Assembly: GCF_003063335.1 (NCBI RefSeq)
Contig: NZ_NERX01000001.1
Coordinates: 124,001 to 188,000, forward strand
Length of the DNA stretch: 64,000 nucleotides
Reading direction: 5' to 3'
From: Limnohabitans sp. MMS-10A-192
GTDB taxonomy: Bacteria; Pseudomonadota; Gammaproteobacteria; Burkholderiales; Burkholderiaceae_C
The translations under genes were made by a program, and so were the position numbers. This document shows, one piece after another, positions 55,511 through 63,902 of the stretch; position 1 is the stretch's first letter; every line of letters begins with the position of its first letter. The notes under the pieces are model-generated. The model had not been told where the DNA came from. It saw only the letters and a list, made by a program, of their open reading frames with translations, and ran no database searches.

Positions 55511-55837
55511 TCAAGCCCCAGCCAAGGCGGTCAACAGGTCCTGCACAGCCGTGGGCCGCACCACGCGGGCCACTTCCAGGCCGTCGCGCAGCAGCAGCAA
55601 AGTGGGCCAGTGCTTGACGCGGTAACTACGGCCCAATGCACGGCCCGAGCCGTCTTCGACCTTGAGGTGCTGCCACTGCGGATGCTGTGCCAGGGCCTGC
55701 GCCACCACAGGCTGCGCAGCGCGGCAGTGGCCGCACCATTCGGTGCCAAATTCCAGCAAAGTCAGGCCAGGCATGGCCTCTACATCGGCACGGCTGGGCG
55801 CTTCAATTTCACTGAGGTAAGGTTTCAAGGAGGTCAT
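55511..55837 (-). CDS. Thioredoxin-family protein
   Basis: A 108-aa thioredoxin fold with WCGHC (Cys35, Cys38) in LLEFGTEWCGHCRAAQP and the cis-Pro loop YRVKHWPTLLLL. The active-site dipeptide is GH, as in protein disulfide isomerases, rather than the GP of TrxA. No signal peptide, so probably cytoplasmic. The ATG at 55837 overlaps the LysR stop by 4 nt, so translation is coupled. Confidence 0.9.
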   Translation of the reverse strand: MTSLKPYLSEIEAPSRADVEAMPGLTLLEFGTEWCGHCRAAQPVVAQALAQHPQWQHLKVEDGSGRALGRSYRVKHWPTLLLLRDGLEVARVVRPTAVQDLLTALAGA

Positions 55838-56766
55838 TTGGGGCTTGAGCTGAACAATTGGGAAACGGTGGCACGCAGCCACTGCAGGCAGGGGTCTTTG
55901 TCAAAACGTTGGCTCCAGTGCATGGACACCGTGAAATCACGCAAGGGCAAATCGGGCTCGATGACGTCCAGCGCCCCCGCTACCGCAAAGCCTTGCGCAA
56001 AATTGCGCGGCATGAGCACCGCCAGATCGCTGCTGTGCACGATGCCCGGCAGCGACAGGAAATGGCTCACGGTCAAGCGCAAGCGGTGCTGCCAGTGCAT
56101 CAGCTCCAGAATGCGCAAGGTGTCGGCATGCGTGCGCACCGCCGCAAACTCCAGCTCGGCCAACAGCGCCTGCAGCGCGTCGGATTGCGGGATGCCGACC
56201 TTCTTGAGCTTGGCCCAGCGCTTGGCCACCGGGTGGCCTTTGCGCAAGAGCAAAACATAGCGGTCACTCAGCAAGGGCTGCTGCACGGTCTCGGTCACTT
56301 CGGGCAAAAAACCGATCGCCAAATCCAGCTGGCCGTTGTCCAGTGCGGCGCCAATTTTGTCGTGCGCCAGTGGCCAGGCTTCGAGCCGCATGCCCGGCGC
56401 CAAGCGTTGCAGGGTCAACACCAGGTCGGGCAGAAACCGCGCCTCGCCAATGTCGCTCAGGTGCACCCGGACCACGCGCTCCGAGCGCAAGGGGTCGAAC
56501 ACCTGAGACACATTGAGCGCCTCTTCGATGGTGCCCAAGGCCAGCTGCACCGCCTGCGCCAGACGGTCGGCACGCGGCGTAGGCCGCACGCCCGCACCAC
56601 TGCGCTCGAACAAGGCATCGCCCAACACACTGCGCAAGCGGGCCAGGCCTTGGCTGGCTGCGGGTTGCGACATGCCCAGCTGCTGCGCGGCCAGGCTCAC
56701 GCTGCGCGTGCGCCACACCGCGTCAAACAGCCGCAGCAAATTCAGGTCGAGGTCTTTGATATTCAT
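55834..56766 (-). CDS. LysR-type transcriptional regulator
   Basis: A 310-aa regulator with an N-terminal winged helix-turn-helix (DLNLLRLFDAVWRTRSVSLAAQQLGMSQPAASQGLARLRSVLGD, about 5-48) and an effector-binding domain behind it. It is divergent from iorA across a 97-bp gap, so it probably controls the iorA-iorB-Bug unit and itself; an aryl- or keto-acid effector is plausible. Downstream it is coupled to the thioredoxin gene. Confidence 0.92.
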   Translation of the reverse strand: MNIKDLDLNLLRLFDAVWRTRSVSLAAQQLGMSQPAASQGLARLRSVLGDALFERSGAGVRPTPRADRLAQAVQLALGTIEEALNVSQVFDPLRSERVVRVHLSDIGEARFLPDLVLTLQRLAPGMRLEAWPLAHDKIGAALDNGQLDLAIGFLPEVTETVQQPLLSDRYVLLLRKGHPVAKRWAKLKKVGIPQSDALQALLAELEFAAVRTHADTLRILELMHWQHRLRLTVSHFLSLPGIVHSSDLAVLMPRNFAQGFAVAGALDVIEPDLPLRDFTVSMHWSQRFDKDPCLQWLRATVSQLFSSSPK

Positions 56767-56801
56767 TCAAGGCATACCATTTATTCGGATTATTTTATGC
56801 A

Positions 56802-56813
56802 CTTATACGTAAG
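56802..56813. promoter_or_regulatory. Inverted repeat in the LysR-iorA gap (possible operator)
   Basis: CTTATACGTAAG is a CTTA-N4-TAAG dyad in an AT-rich tract between the divergent starts. TTATAC inside it could also be an iorA -10 box. Position fits a regulator site. Confidence 0.4.
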
Positions 56814-56863
56814 ATGAACCAAAGCGCTGTGCACACCACAGCCAACAACGCAAGGAGCGTGCT

Positions 56864-59020
56864 TTGGAAGTTTCATTTCACGAAGAAATCAAGGCCCTGC
56901 GCATGGGCGCGGGCGAAGTCTTTCATGGCGAGGGCATTTTGGCCATCACCAAGGGGCTGCTGCAGTCGGGCGTGAGCTATGTGGGCGGCTACCAAGGCGC
57001 ACCGGTCTCGCACCTGCTCGACGTCATGGTGCAGGCCAAGCCCTACATGGACGAGCTGGGTGTGCATGTGGAGGCTTGTTCCAACGAAGCCTCGGCTGCG
57101 GCCATGCTGGGCGCGTCCATCCATTACCCGATTCGCGGCGCGGTGACCTGGAAGTCGATCGTCGGCACCAACGTGGCGGCCGATGCGTTGTCCAATTTGT
57201 CGTCACCCGGCGTGACCGGGGGCGTGCTGATCGTGGTGGGCGAAGACTACGGCGAAGGCGCCAGCGTCATTCAAGAGCGCACACATGCCTACGCCCTCAA
57301 GTCGGGCATGTGCCTGCTCGACCCCCGGCCCGAGTTGGGCCAAATGGTCAACATGGTGGAGCACGGTTTCAGGTTGTCTGAAGCCTCCAACATGCCGGTG
57401 ATGATGGAGCTGCGCATCCGCGCTTGCCATGTGCGCGGCCAATTTGTGGCCAAGGACAACCAGGCGCCCAAGTTGTCCAAAAAATACCTGATCGACGAGC
57501 CGGCCGGCTTCAACTACATGAAGCTGGCGCACCCGCCGGTGACCTTTGCACAAGAAAAACGCAAAGTGGAGCACCGCCTGCCCGCCGCCCACCAATACAT
57601 TGCCGAGCAGCGCCTGAACGAACACTTTGAAGGCACCCAACACCGACACCTGGGCCTGATCGTGCAAGGGGGTTTGTACAACACCCTCATGCGCGCCTTG
57701 CAGCAGTTCGACTTGGCCGATGCTTTTGGCGTGTCCAGCTTGTCGGTGCTGGTGCTGAATGTGACGTATCCGCTGGTGCCTGACGAGCTGGTGAATTTTT
57801 GCAAAGACAAATCGGCCGTGCTGCTGCTCGAAGAAGGCCAGCCCGAATACATCGAGCAAGAGCTCGCCCTGATGCTGCGCCGCCTGGACCTGCAAACCCC
57901 GCTGCACGGCAAAGACATGCTGCCCTCGGGCGGAGAATACACGGCCGAAGTCATGGCCCAAGGCCTGCTGAAGTTTCTGGACCGGCACCAAGCCGACGCT
58001 GTGCCCGAGGCCACGCGGCAATGGCTGGCAACCAATGGCGAGCGCCGCCAGCAAGTGCAAACCCTGCTGGGCAGCCCGCTGCCTGCGCGGCCACCGAGCA
58101 TGTGCATTGGCTGCCCCGAGCGGCCCGTGTTCTCGGCCCTCAAGCTGGCCCAACAAGATGTCGGCCCGGTGCACATTTCAGGCGACATTGGCTGCCATGC
58201 GCTGGCCACTTTCGAGCCGTTTTCGGTGGGTCACTCCATCTTGGGGTACGGCATGAGTTTGGCTAGCCGGGCGGGGGTGTCACCGGTCATGAAGCGCCGT
58301 GTGCTGTCGGTCATGGGCGATGGCGGTTTTTGGCACAACGGCTTGCTGACGGGTGTGCAAAGCGCGCTGTTCAACGGCGACGACGCGGTGCTGCTGATCT
58401 TCAAAAACGGCTACACCTCGGCCACCGGCACGCAAGACATCATCAACACGCCCACCGACATCGCCAAAGAACTGGCGGGCGACAAACGCCAAAGCATGGT
58501 GCACACCAACCAGACCATCGAGTCCACCCTCAAAGGGCTGGGCGTGCAGTGGCTGCGCACGGTGCACACCTACGAAGTGAGCCACATGCAGGCCACGCTG
58601 ACCGAAGCCTTCACCACCGAGTTCCAGGGCCTGAAGGTGATCGTGGCCGAAGGCGAATGCCAGCTGGAGCGCCAGCGCCGCATCAAGCCGTGGCTGGCTT
58701 CGCTGCTGTCCAAAGGCAAACGTGTGGAGCGCGTGAAATACGGCGTGGACGAAGACGTGTGCAACGGCGACCACGCTTGCATCCGCCTGTCCGGCTGCCC
58801 CACCCTCACGCTGAAAGACAACCCCGACCCGCTGAAAGTGGACCCGGTGGCTACCGTGATCGACGGCTGTGTGGGCTGCGGCCTGTGCGGCGAAAACGCC
58901 CACGCGGCCACGCTGTGTCCATCCTTCTACCGCGCCGAAGTGGTGCAAAACCCCAAGCTGCACGAGCGCTTGTGGGCCCGCTGGCAAAGCCTGGCCACCC
59001 GCTGGCTGCAACCCGCTTGA
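56864..59020 (+). CDS. iorA: Indolepyruvate:ferredoxin oxidoreductase, alpha subunit-like
   Basis: A 718-aa TPP and Fe-S enzyme for oxidative decarboxylation of aryl pyruvates to aryl-acyl-CoA. An N-terminal pyrimidine domain (VGGYQGAPVSHLLD, CSNEASAAAML) is followed by a MCIGCPERP motif near residue 413. The TPP domain follows (GDIGCHALATFEPF, MGDGGFWHNG). A ferredoxin-like end has CNGDHACIRLSGCP and CVGCGLCGENAHAATLCP. The start is TTG at 56864, set by AAGGAG 8 nt upstream; the next ATG is at 56903. The partner iorB follows after a repeat-filled 440-bp gap. Confidence 0.92.
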   Translation: MEVSFHEEIKALRMGAGEVFHGEGILAITKGLLQSGVSYVGGYQGAPVSHLLDVMVQAKPYMDELGVHVEACSNEASAAAMLGASIHYPIRGAVTWKSIVGTNVAADALSNLSSPGVTGGVLIVVGEDYGEGASVIQERTHAYALKSGMCLLDPRPELGQMVNMVEHGFRLSEASNMPVMMELRIRACHVRGQFVAKDNQAPKLSKKYLIDEPAGFNYMKLAHPPVTFAQEKRKVEHRLPAAHQYIAEQRLNEHFEGTQHRHLGLIVQGGLYNTLMRALQQFDLADAFGVSSLSVLVLNVTYPLVPDELVNFCKDKSAVLLLEEGQPEYIEQELALMLRRLDLQTPLHGKDMLPSGGEYTAEVMAQGLLKFLDRHQADAVPEATRQWLATNGERRQQVQTLLGSPLPARPPSMCIGCPERPVFSALKLAQQDVGPVHISGDIGCHALATFEPFSVGHSILGYGMSLASRAGVSPVMKRRVLSVMGDGGFWHNGLLTGVQSALFNGDDAVLLIFKNGYTSATGTQDIINTPTDIAKELAGDKRQSMVHTNQTIESTLKGLGVQWLRTVHTYEVSHMQATLTEAFTTEFQGLKVIVAEGECQLERQRRIKPWLASLLSKGKRVERVKYGVDEDVCNGDHACIRLSGCPTLTLKDNPDPLKVDPVATVIDGCVGCGLCGENAHAATLCPSFYRAEVVQNPKLHERLWARWQSLATRWLQPA

Positions 59021-59061
59021 TCCGGTCCAATCATGAGGACATGTCAGCGCAGCCCCTGTTT

Positions 59062-59158
59062 TGTCATCCCGGGCGAAGACCCGGGATCCAGTCTGCAGTG
59101 CTGCCCTTTGCGATCATCGCTGGCAAGCAGTGGATCCCGGATCAAGTCCGGGATGACA
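59062..59158 (-). repeat. Family A palindromic element, 97-bp copy, inverted
   Basis: Starts TGTCATCCCGGGCGAAGACC and ends AAGTCCGGGATGACA, the reverse-complement orientation of the copies at 20632 and 53101; spacer core GCTGCCCTTTGCGAT. Confidence 0.92.
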
Positions 59159-59207
59159 GCTTCAAAGAGAGTCCGGGATGACAAATTCAAGACAAGTCCG
59201 GATGACA
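59153..59207. repeat. Short tandem array of right arms (25/24-bp period)
   Basis: ATGACA occurs at 59153, 59178 and 59202, each after a TCCGG(G) arm end and separated by A-rich TTCAAAGAGAG-like sequence. Confidence 0.75.
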
Positions 59208-59218
59208 GGCGCATTGTT

Positions 59219-59315
59219 GGTCATCCCGGGCGAAGACCCGGGATCCAGTCTGCAGCGCTGCCCTTTGCGATTGTCGCTGGCACGCGATGGATCCCGGATC
59301 AAGTCCGGGATGACA
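59219..59315 (-). repeat. Family A palindromic element, 97-bp copy, inverted
   Basis: GGTCATCCCGGGCGAAGACC to AAGTCCGGGATGACA. Nearly identical to the copy at 59062 in both arms, with a somewhat different spacer (GCGATTGTCGCTGGC). Confidence 0.92.
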
Positions 59316-59390
59316 GCTTCAAAGAGAGTCCGGGATGACAGATTCAAAACAAGCCAGTTATGACAGATTCAAAAAAAGTCCGTCGTAACA
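59310..59390. repeat. Tandem array with 25-bp period
   Basis: ATGACA (last copy GTAACA) occurs at 59310, 59335, 59360 and 59385, exactly 25 bp apart, linked by GATTCAAAACAAG-like spacers that decay along the array. Confidence 0.85.
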
Positions 59391-59460
59391 GATCGACTCA
59401 TCAGCCCACATTTGCCAACTTCGCAGGCCGAACCCACCAAGCCTTTCACAGAGACTCCAC

Positions 59461-61062
59461 ATGACCCAACCGATTTCCATTTTGTTGTGCGCCCTGGGCG
59501 GCGAAGGCGGCGGCGTGCTGGCCGACTGGCTGGTCGACGTGGCCCGCCACGCAGGCTATCCGGCCCAAGCCACCTCCATCCCCGGTGTGGCGCAGCGCAC
59601 CGGGGCCACCACCTATTACCTGGAAATCTACCCCCTGCCCCACAGCCAACTGCAAGGCCGCTTGCCGGTGCTGGGCCTGAACCCGCTGCCTGGCAGGCTC
59701 GATGCGCTGGTGTCGTCCGAGTTACTGGAAACCGCCCGCCAGATCGGCAACGGCCTGGCTTCAAACGACCGCACGCTGGTCATCAGCGCCTCGTCGCGGG
59801 CACTGACCACCGCCGAAAAAATGACCATGGGCGATGGCCGACGCCCTGAAGGTCCGTTGCTCGATGTGATCGCCGCGCACAGCCTGCGCCACCACGTCAT
59901 GGACATGGCCCGCCTGTGCCAGGAAAGCGGCACACTGGTCAGCGCCGTGATGTTGGGGGCCATTGCAGGCAGCGGCTTGCTGCCTTTTACACGCGAACAT
60001 TACGAAGCTGTGTTGGCAGGCCCCAGCAAGGCGGCGCAAGCCAGCCTGCGTGGCTTTGCGTCAGCTTTTGACTTGGTGAAGCGCCAGCGCGAGCAAGCTC
60101 AGTATGTCGAGCAGGTCATGAAACCTGCGGCACCTGCGCCCTCTGAATCTTCATCTTCATCTGAATCTCCATCGGCTGTTTTGCCGGGCGATGTCGCCGC
60201 CAAATTTCCCGCCGTGCTGCACCCCCTGATGGGCTTGGCGCACCAGCGCTTGGTGGAATACCAAGGCCCCGCTTATGCCCGCTTGTATGTGCAGCGGCTC
60301 GAACGCTTGCTGGATGCCGAATCCGCGTCAGCCGACACCACCCGCCCCGTGACGGCCGAGGCCACCCGTTGGCTGGCCTTGTGGATGGCGTTTGACGACA
60401 TCATCCGCGTGGCCGACCTGAAAAGCCGCGCCAGCCGCTGGGACCGCGTGACGCAAGAAGTCAAAGCCAAAGAGGGCGATGTGCTCAAGGTTTACGACCA
60501 CTTCAAACCCGGTGTGCCCGAGCTGGCGGCCCTGTTGCCACAAGGCCTGGCCAACCGGCTGTTGCGTTGGGACCGCGCCCGTGTGGCGCGTGGCCAAGCG
60601 CCTTGGTCCATGCCGCTCAAAGTGGCACGCCACGCGCTGTGGGGCATGGCCAGCTTGCGTCTGCTGGCCAGCCTGCGCGTACTGCGCCCCTTGGGCAGCC
60701 GCTATCAAACTGAGCAAACCTTGATCGAAGAATGGCTGGGCGGCATCGAGGCGGCCACACGCCTGTCGCCCGCGCTGGGTCTGGAGTTGGCGCGTTGTGG
60801 GCAACTCATCAAGGGCTACGGCAGCACCAACGAGCGCGGCAAAGACAACCTGCTGCACATCCTGCGCCATGTGTGCGGACCAGCCTCCAAAGTGCCTGTG
60901 GCCGAGCAGGCGCTAGCTGTCGCACGCATCCGCCAGGCGGCCTTGCAGGACGAAGCGGGCCAGGCGCTGGACCAGGCCTTGCTGCAACACGGCGCTCCGG
61001 CGCGCCCGGTCAAGGAACAACCGGTGCTGTGGATGAAAAATCCGCGACTGCTGAAACCCTGA
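59461..61062 (+). CDS. iorB: Indolepyruvate oxidoreductase, beta subunit with C-terminal extension
   Basis: A 533-aa protein. Residues 1-~210 are the gamma-type domain of 2-oxoacid oxidoreductases (ALGGEGGGVLADWLVDVARHAGY, SIPGVAQRTGATTYYLEI). After a Ser/Pro linker (APSESSSSSESPS, ~227-240) comes a long helical part (~245-533) of the type seen in many proteobacterial IorB proteins, of unknown role. It works with IorA on aryl pyruvates. The downstream Bug receptor gene follows after 53 nt. Confidence 0.9.
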   Translation: MTQPISILLCALGGEGGGVLADWLVDVARHAGYPAQATSIPGVAQRTGATTYYLEIYPLPHSQLQGRLPVLGLNPLPGRLDALVSSELLETARQIGNGLASNDRTLVISASSRALTTAEKMTMGDGRRPEGPLLDVIAAHSLRHHVMDMARLCQESGTLVSAVMLGAIAGSGLLPFTREHYEAVLAGPSKAAQASLRGFASAFDLVKRQREQAQYVEQVMKPAAPAPSESSSSSESPSAVLPGDVAAKFPAVLHPLMGLAHQRLVEYQGPAYARLYVQRLERLLDAESASADTTRPVTAEATRWLALWMAFDDIIRVADLKSRASRWDRVTQEVKAKEGDVLKVYDHFKPGVPELAALLPQGLANRLLRWDRARVARGQAPWSMPLKVARHALWGMASLRLLASLRVLRPLGSRYQTEQTLIEEWLGGIEAATRLSPALGLELARCGQLIKGYGSTNERGKDNLLHILRHVCGPASKVPVAEQALAVARIRQAALQDEAGQALDQALLQHGAPARPVKEQPVLWMKNPRLLKP

Positions 61063-61115
61063 ACCTGTTGCATCATGTTCACAGCCACACTCACAAAAAC
61101 CACCAGGAGACAAGC

Positions 61116-62108
61116 ATGAGAAAAATCGCTTCATTCAATCGCCGCACATGGGCCATCGCTCTGGCCGCGCTCATGACAGGCCCCGCGCTTTGCCTGAGCG
61201 CTGCCGCCCAGAGCTGGCCCACCAAGCCCGTCAAGATCGTGGTCAACTTTCCACCGGGTGGCGCGGCTGACCAGATCGCCCGCGCCATTGGCGTGCCCTT
61301 GGGTGAGGCGCTGGGCCAGCCGGTGGTGGTGGAAAACCGGGGCGGTGCCAACGGCAACTTGGGTGGCGACATGGTCGCCAAATCGCCCGCAGACGGCTAC
61401 ACCCTGCTCATGAGTTCGGGTGGCATGGTCTCGGTCAACCCGCACATCTATGCCCGCATGCCCTTTGACCCCGCCAAAGACCTGGTGCCCGTGGCCTCGG
61501 CCGCCCGCGTGCTGGTATTTTTGGTGGCCAAGCCCAACTTCCCGGCCAACAACATCCAGGAATTTTTGGCGCATGTGAAGGCCAATCCGGGCCGTCTGTC
61601 GTATGGCTCAGCAGGCAACGGCAGCTCACCCCACCTGGCCGGTGAAATGATGAAAAGCCAAGCCGGTCTGTTTGCCGTGCATGTGCCCTACCGTGGCGCG
61701 GCACCGGCCTTGCAAGACGTGTTGGCGGGTCAATTGGATTTCTACTTTGACCCCGGCATTGGCCTGGGTCAGGTGCGTGCAGGCAAGCTCAAACTGTTGG
61801 CCGTGGGCAGCATGAAGCGCTCACCCTTGTTCCCCAACGTGCCCACCTTGGACGAAGCGGGTCTGAAGGGTTTTGACGCCGACTCGGTGTTTGGCTTTTA
61901 CGCCCCTGCGGGCACGCCCGCCGATGTGGTCAACCGCATCAACCGCGAAATCAACAAAATTTTGGGCACACAAGCCCTGAAAGACCGCATCCAGAATTTG
62001 GGCGGCGAAGCCCTGCCTTTGACGCCTGCTGAATTCGGTGCCCGCGCAGCCGATGACTCCAAACGCTTTGGCGCCATCATCCGCGAACGCAAAATCGTGG
62101 GCGACTGA
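61116..62108 (+). CDS. Bug-family (TctC-like) periplasmic solute-binding protein
   Basis: A 330-aa exported protein. Signal peptide to about residue 32 (ALCLSAAAQS), then WPTKPVKIVVNFPPGGAADQIAR, VVVENRGGANGNLGGDMVAKSPADGYTLL and VPYRGAAPALQDVLAGQLD, all hallmarks of the Bug family so abundant in Burkholderiales. They bind carboxylates or aromatic acids for tripartite transporters or sensing. No TctA/TctB partner is visible. AGGAG precedes the ATG. Its place behind iorAB suggests an aryl carboxylate ligand, by inference. Confidence 0.93.
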   Translation: MRKIASFNRRTWAIALAALMTGPALCLSAAAQSWPTKPVKIVVNFPPGGAADQIARAIGVPLGEALGQPVVVENRGGANGNLGGDMVAKSPADGYTLLMSSGGMVSVNPHIYARMPFDPAKDLVPVASAARVLVFLVAKPNFPANNIQEFLAHVKANPGRLSYGSAGNGSSPHLAGEMMKSQAGLFAVHVPYRGAAPALQDVLAGQLDFYFDPGIGLGQVRAGKLKLLAVGSMKRSPLFPNVPTLDEAGLKGFDADSVFGFYAPAGTPADVVNRINREINKILGTQALKDRIQNLGGEALPLTPAEFGARAADDSKRFGAIIRERKIVGD

Positions 62109-62111
62109 CGT

Positions 62112-62738
62112 TCAGACCCCGGCCAGCTCGCGCAGGGCTTGGGGGTTGGGCAAGCCCAGCACCCGGCCTGCGCCACTGATGAGTTGGCGATCACGCAAGT
62201 GCCGCAGCACGCGCGAAAAAGTCTCGGGGGCAATGCCCAACTGAGCCGCAATGGTCCGTTTGCGTTCACGCAAGGTGACGGCCAGTCCACCCACCACCGC
62301 ATTCGGCTCGGCGTGGCGCAACAGCCATTCGGCGCAACGAGCATCGGCATCTTTGGCCAGCCGGCTCACGGCCAACTCGGTTTGCTGACGCTGAGATCTG
62401 GCCATGTCCATCAACAAGGTTTGCGAGGGCACGGGCATGCTGAGCACCTGAGCCATGAATTCGGATGCGGCCACATACTGCAGTTGCACCGGGGTCAGAG
62501 CCACAGCATCGACCGCATGGGGCAAGCCCAGCAAACCCGAAGACGCCTCCAGCCAGCAAGGGCCTTGCACCTCACCCAACTGGTGCGCCATCTCGCCTTG
62601 CTGCAAGAACCCCAGAACAACGCGTCCCTCCATCAGATGCAAAACCTGAGCCGACGCATCGCCACGGTGCAGCAAGACCGTGCCGGCCGCCAATGCAGCG
62701 GTGGATTCAAGCGAAGGGGAAACAGCAGTGGCAACCAT
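62112..62738 (-). CDS. Crp/Fnr-family transcriptional regulator
   Basis: A 208-aa regulator. A cyclic-nucleotide-binding-like beta barrel (VLLHRGDASAQVLHLMEGRVVLGFL) is followed by a long helix and a winged HTH (RKRTIAAQLGIAPETFSRVLRHLRDRQLI, about 165-195). No N-terminal Cys cluster is present, so it is not a classic FNR oxygen sensor; it may use another ligand or none. The ATG at 62738 is preferred over the longer frame. An FNR-like box lies upstream. It is convergent with the Bug gene, stops 3 nt apart. Confidence 0.9.
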   Translation of the reverse strand: MVATAVSPSLESTAALAAGTVLLHRGDASAQVLHLMEGRVVLGFLQQGEMAHQLGEVQGPCWLEASSGLLGLPHAVDAVALTPVQLQYVAASEFMAQVLSMPVPSQTLLMDMARSQRQQTELAVSRLAKDADARCAEWLLRHAEPNAVVGGLAVTLRERKRTIAAQLGIAPETFSRVLRHLRDRQLISGAGRVLGLPNPQALRELAGV

Positions 62739-62776
62739 GATGGGATTGACTTTGCCAGAGTCGCACCTCCACGGCA

Positions 62777-62790
62777 TTGACGCACATCAA
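62777..62790. promoter_or_regulatory. FNR/Crp-family box upstream of the Crp/Fnr gene
   Basis: TTGACGCACATCAA matches TTGAT-N4-ATCAA at 9 of 10 positions. It lies 39 bp before the regulator ATG and overlaps the last codons of the HupE gene. Autoregulation is inferred. Confidence 0.55.
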
Positions 62791-63902
62791 ATCAGTCGCT
62801 CAACGAACCAAAACCCGCCCATCAGCATGGCGCACACCAAGCACATTTGCCGAATACGCTGTTGATGAGGCGCACTCAATCTGGCCAAGAGCAACCAGCC
62901 CAAGGCCCCCAAAACCATTGCTGCAATGCATTGCGCCAACTCGACACCCAGGTTAAAGCCCAGCAAACTCCACAGCCGGTGCGCTGTGTCCAGGCCGATG
63001 GCCTGCAAGCTTGAAGCCAAGCCCAGCCCATGCACCAGCGCGCAAGAGAACACACAAGCCAAACGAAAGCGCATGGGCATCACTTGCTTGCGCTGGCGCT
63101 GCCAAGCCTCCCAAGCGGCCATGCCCACAATCGTGAAGGCAATCGCAGGCTCCACCCACGCCATGCCCAAAGTCACCTGCCCCAGCAAGCCCCAAGCCAG
63201 TGTCACAGCATGGCCCAAGGTGAATGCGGTCAAGATGCCGAGGATTTGTCGCCACGAGCCACCGCCGAGCAGCACCACAGCCAAAAACAGCAGATGGTCC
63301 CAGCCCGTCAGGATGTGCATCACGCCCAACACCACGTAGTCGGCCACCACACGCCAACCTGAGGGGAACAAGGCTTGTTCGGGCCGCTCGGGCGTGAGCA
63401 CCAGCAACTGCTTGTGAGGCCCTTGGGTCACGGTGATGCTCAATTGCTGCTCAGCTTGGCTGGGCCCGAAAAGCCCGGCATGCAACGCCAAGCCCTTGGC
63501 CGTCGCAGCACCCTCAGCGGACACGGGATGGGCCAACTTGAAACTCGCCAAAACCACCAGCTGCGTGACCGGGTCGGCTGGCTTGTCATCGGGCGGCGTA
63601 GGCACCAAGGTGATGCCATCGACCGGCCGTGGACCTTGGGTGTCACGCAGGCGCAATTGCGCTTTGAGCTGGTCCTGAATTTGCGGGCCATGCAGGCCCA
63701 ACTCTTGTGCAGACCAAGCGCCGTCACCGTCGTCGTCAATGCCCGAGAAAGCCGACACCGGCAGCGAGACCACCAGATAGGCGCCATCGCCATGCAGATT
63801 GAGCGTGCCCTTTTGGGCCACCATCAGATGGGCTTGTGCGCTGGCACAAGCCATCAGCAAGAGCCAACTCAAGCCTCGCAAACAACGGAAAAAAAGATGC
63901 AT
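62787..63902 (-). CDS. HupE/UreJ-family membrane protein with an EF-hand-like loop
   Basis: A 371-aa protein: signal peptide to about Ala24 (ACASAQA), a ~150-residue periplasmic N-domain, and about six to seven helices from ~175 on with VLGVMHILTGWDHLLFLAVVLL, FTLGHAVTLAWG and ALVHGLGLAS, the HupE/UreJ His motifs linked to nickel/cobalt transport. Residues 56-67 (DDDGDGAWSAQE) fit an EF-hand Ca2+ loop (D1, D3, D5, G6, E12). The ATG at 63902 is chosen over TTG at 63908. No hydrogenase or urease gene is seen in the window. Confidence 0.85.
   Translation of the reverse strand: MHLFFRCLRGLSWLLLMACASAQAHLMVAQKGTLNLHGDGAYLVVSLPVSAFSGIDDDGDGAWSAQELGLHGPQIQDQLKAQLRLRDTQGPRPVDGITLVPTPPDDKPADPVTQLVVLASFKLAHPVSAEGAATAKGLALHAGLFGPSQAEQQLSITVTQGPHKQLLVLTPERPEQALFPSGWRVVADYVVLGVMHILTGWDHLLFLAVVLLGGGSWRQILGILTAFTLGHAVTLAWGLLGQVTLGMAWVEPAIAFTIVGMAAWEAWQRQRKQVMPMRFRLACVFSCALVHGLGLASSLQAIGLDTAHRLWSLLGFNLGVELAQCIAAMVLGALGWLLLARLSAPHQQRIRQMCLVCAMLMGGFWFVERLI

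Larger units (their letters stand above)
59021..59460. other. Repeat-filled gap between iorA and iorB
   Basis: 440 bp with no gene. It contains two complete 97-bp family A elements in inverted orientation and two 25-bp-period tandem tails. About 70 bp of ordinary sequence precede the iorB ATG, with only a weak GAGAC ribosome site. Peptides read from this DNA ([14 protein letters not shown]) are by-products of the repeats. Confidence 0.75.

Noticed and set aside
59033-59363. Small proteins with [14 protein letters not shown] or WIPDQVRDD-type sequences
   Set aside because: These peptides come from translation of the 97-bp repeat; the same strings appear wherever the repeat lies, with no ribosome sites.
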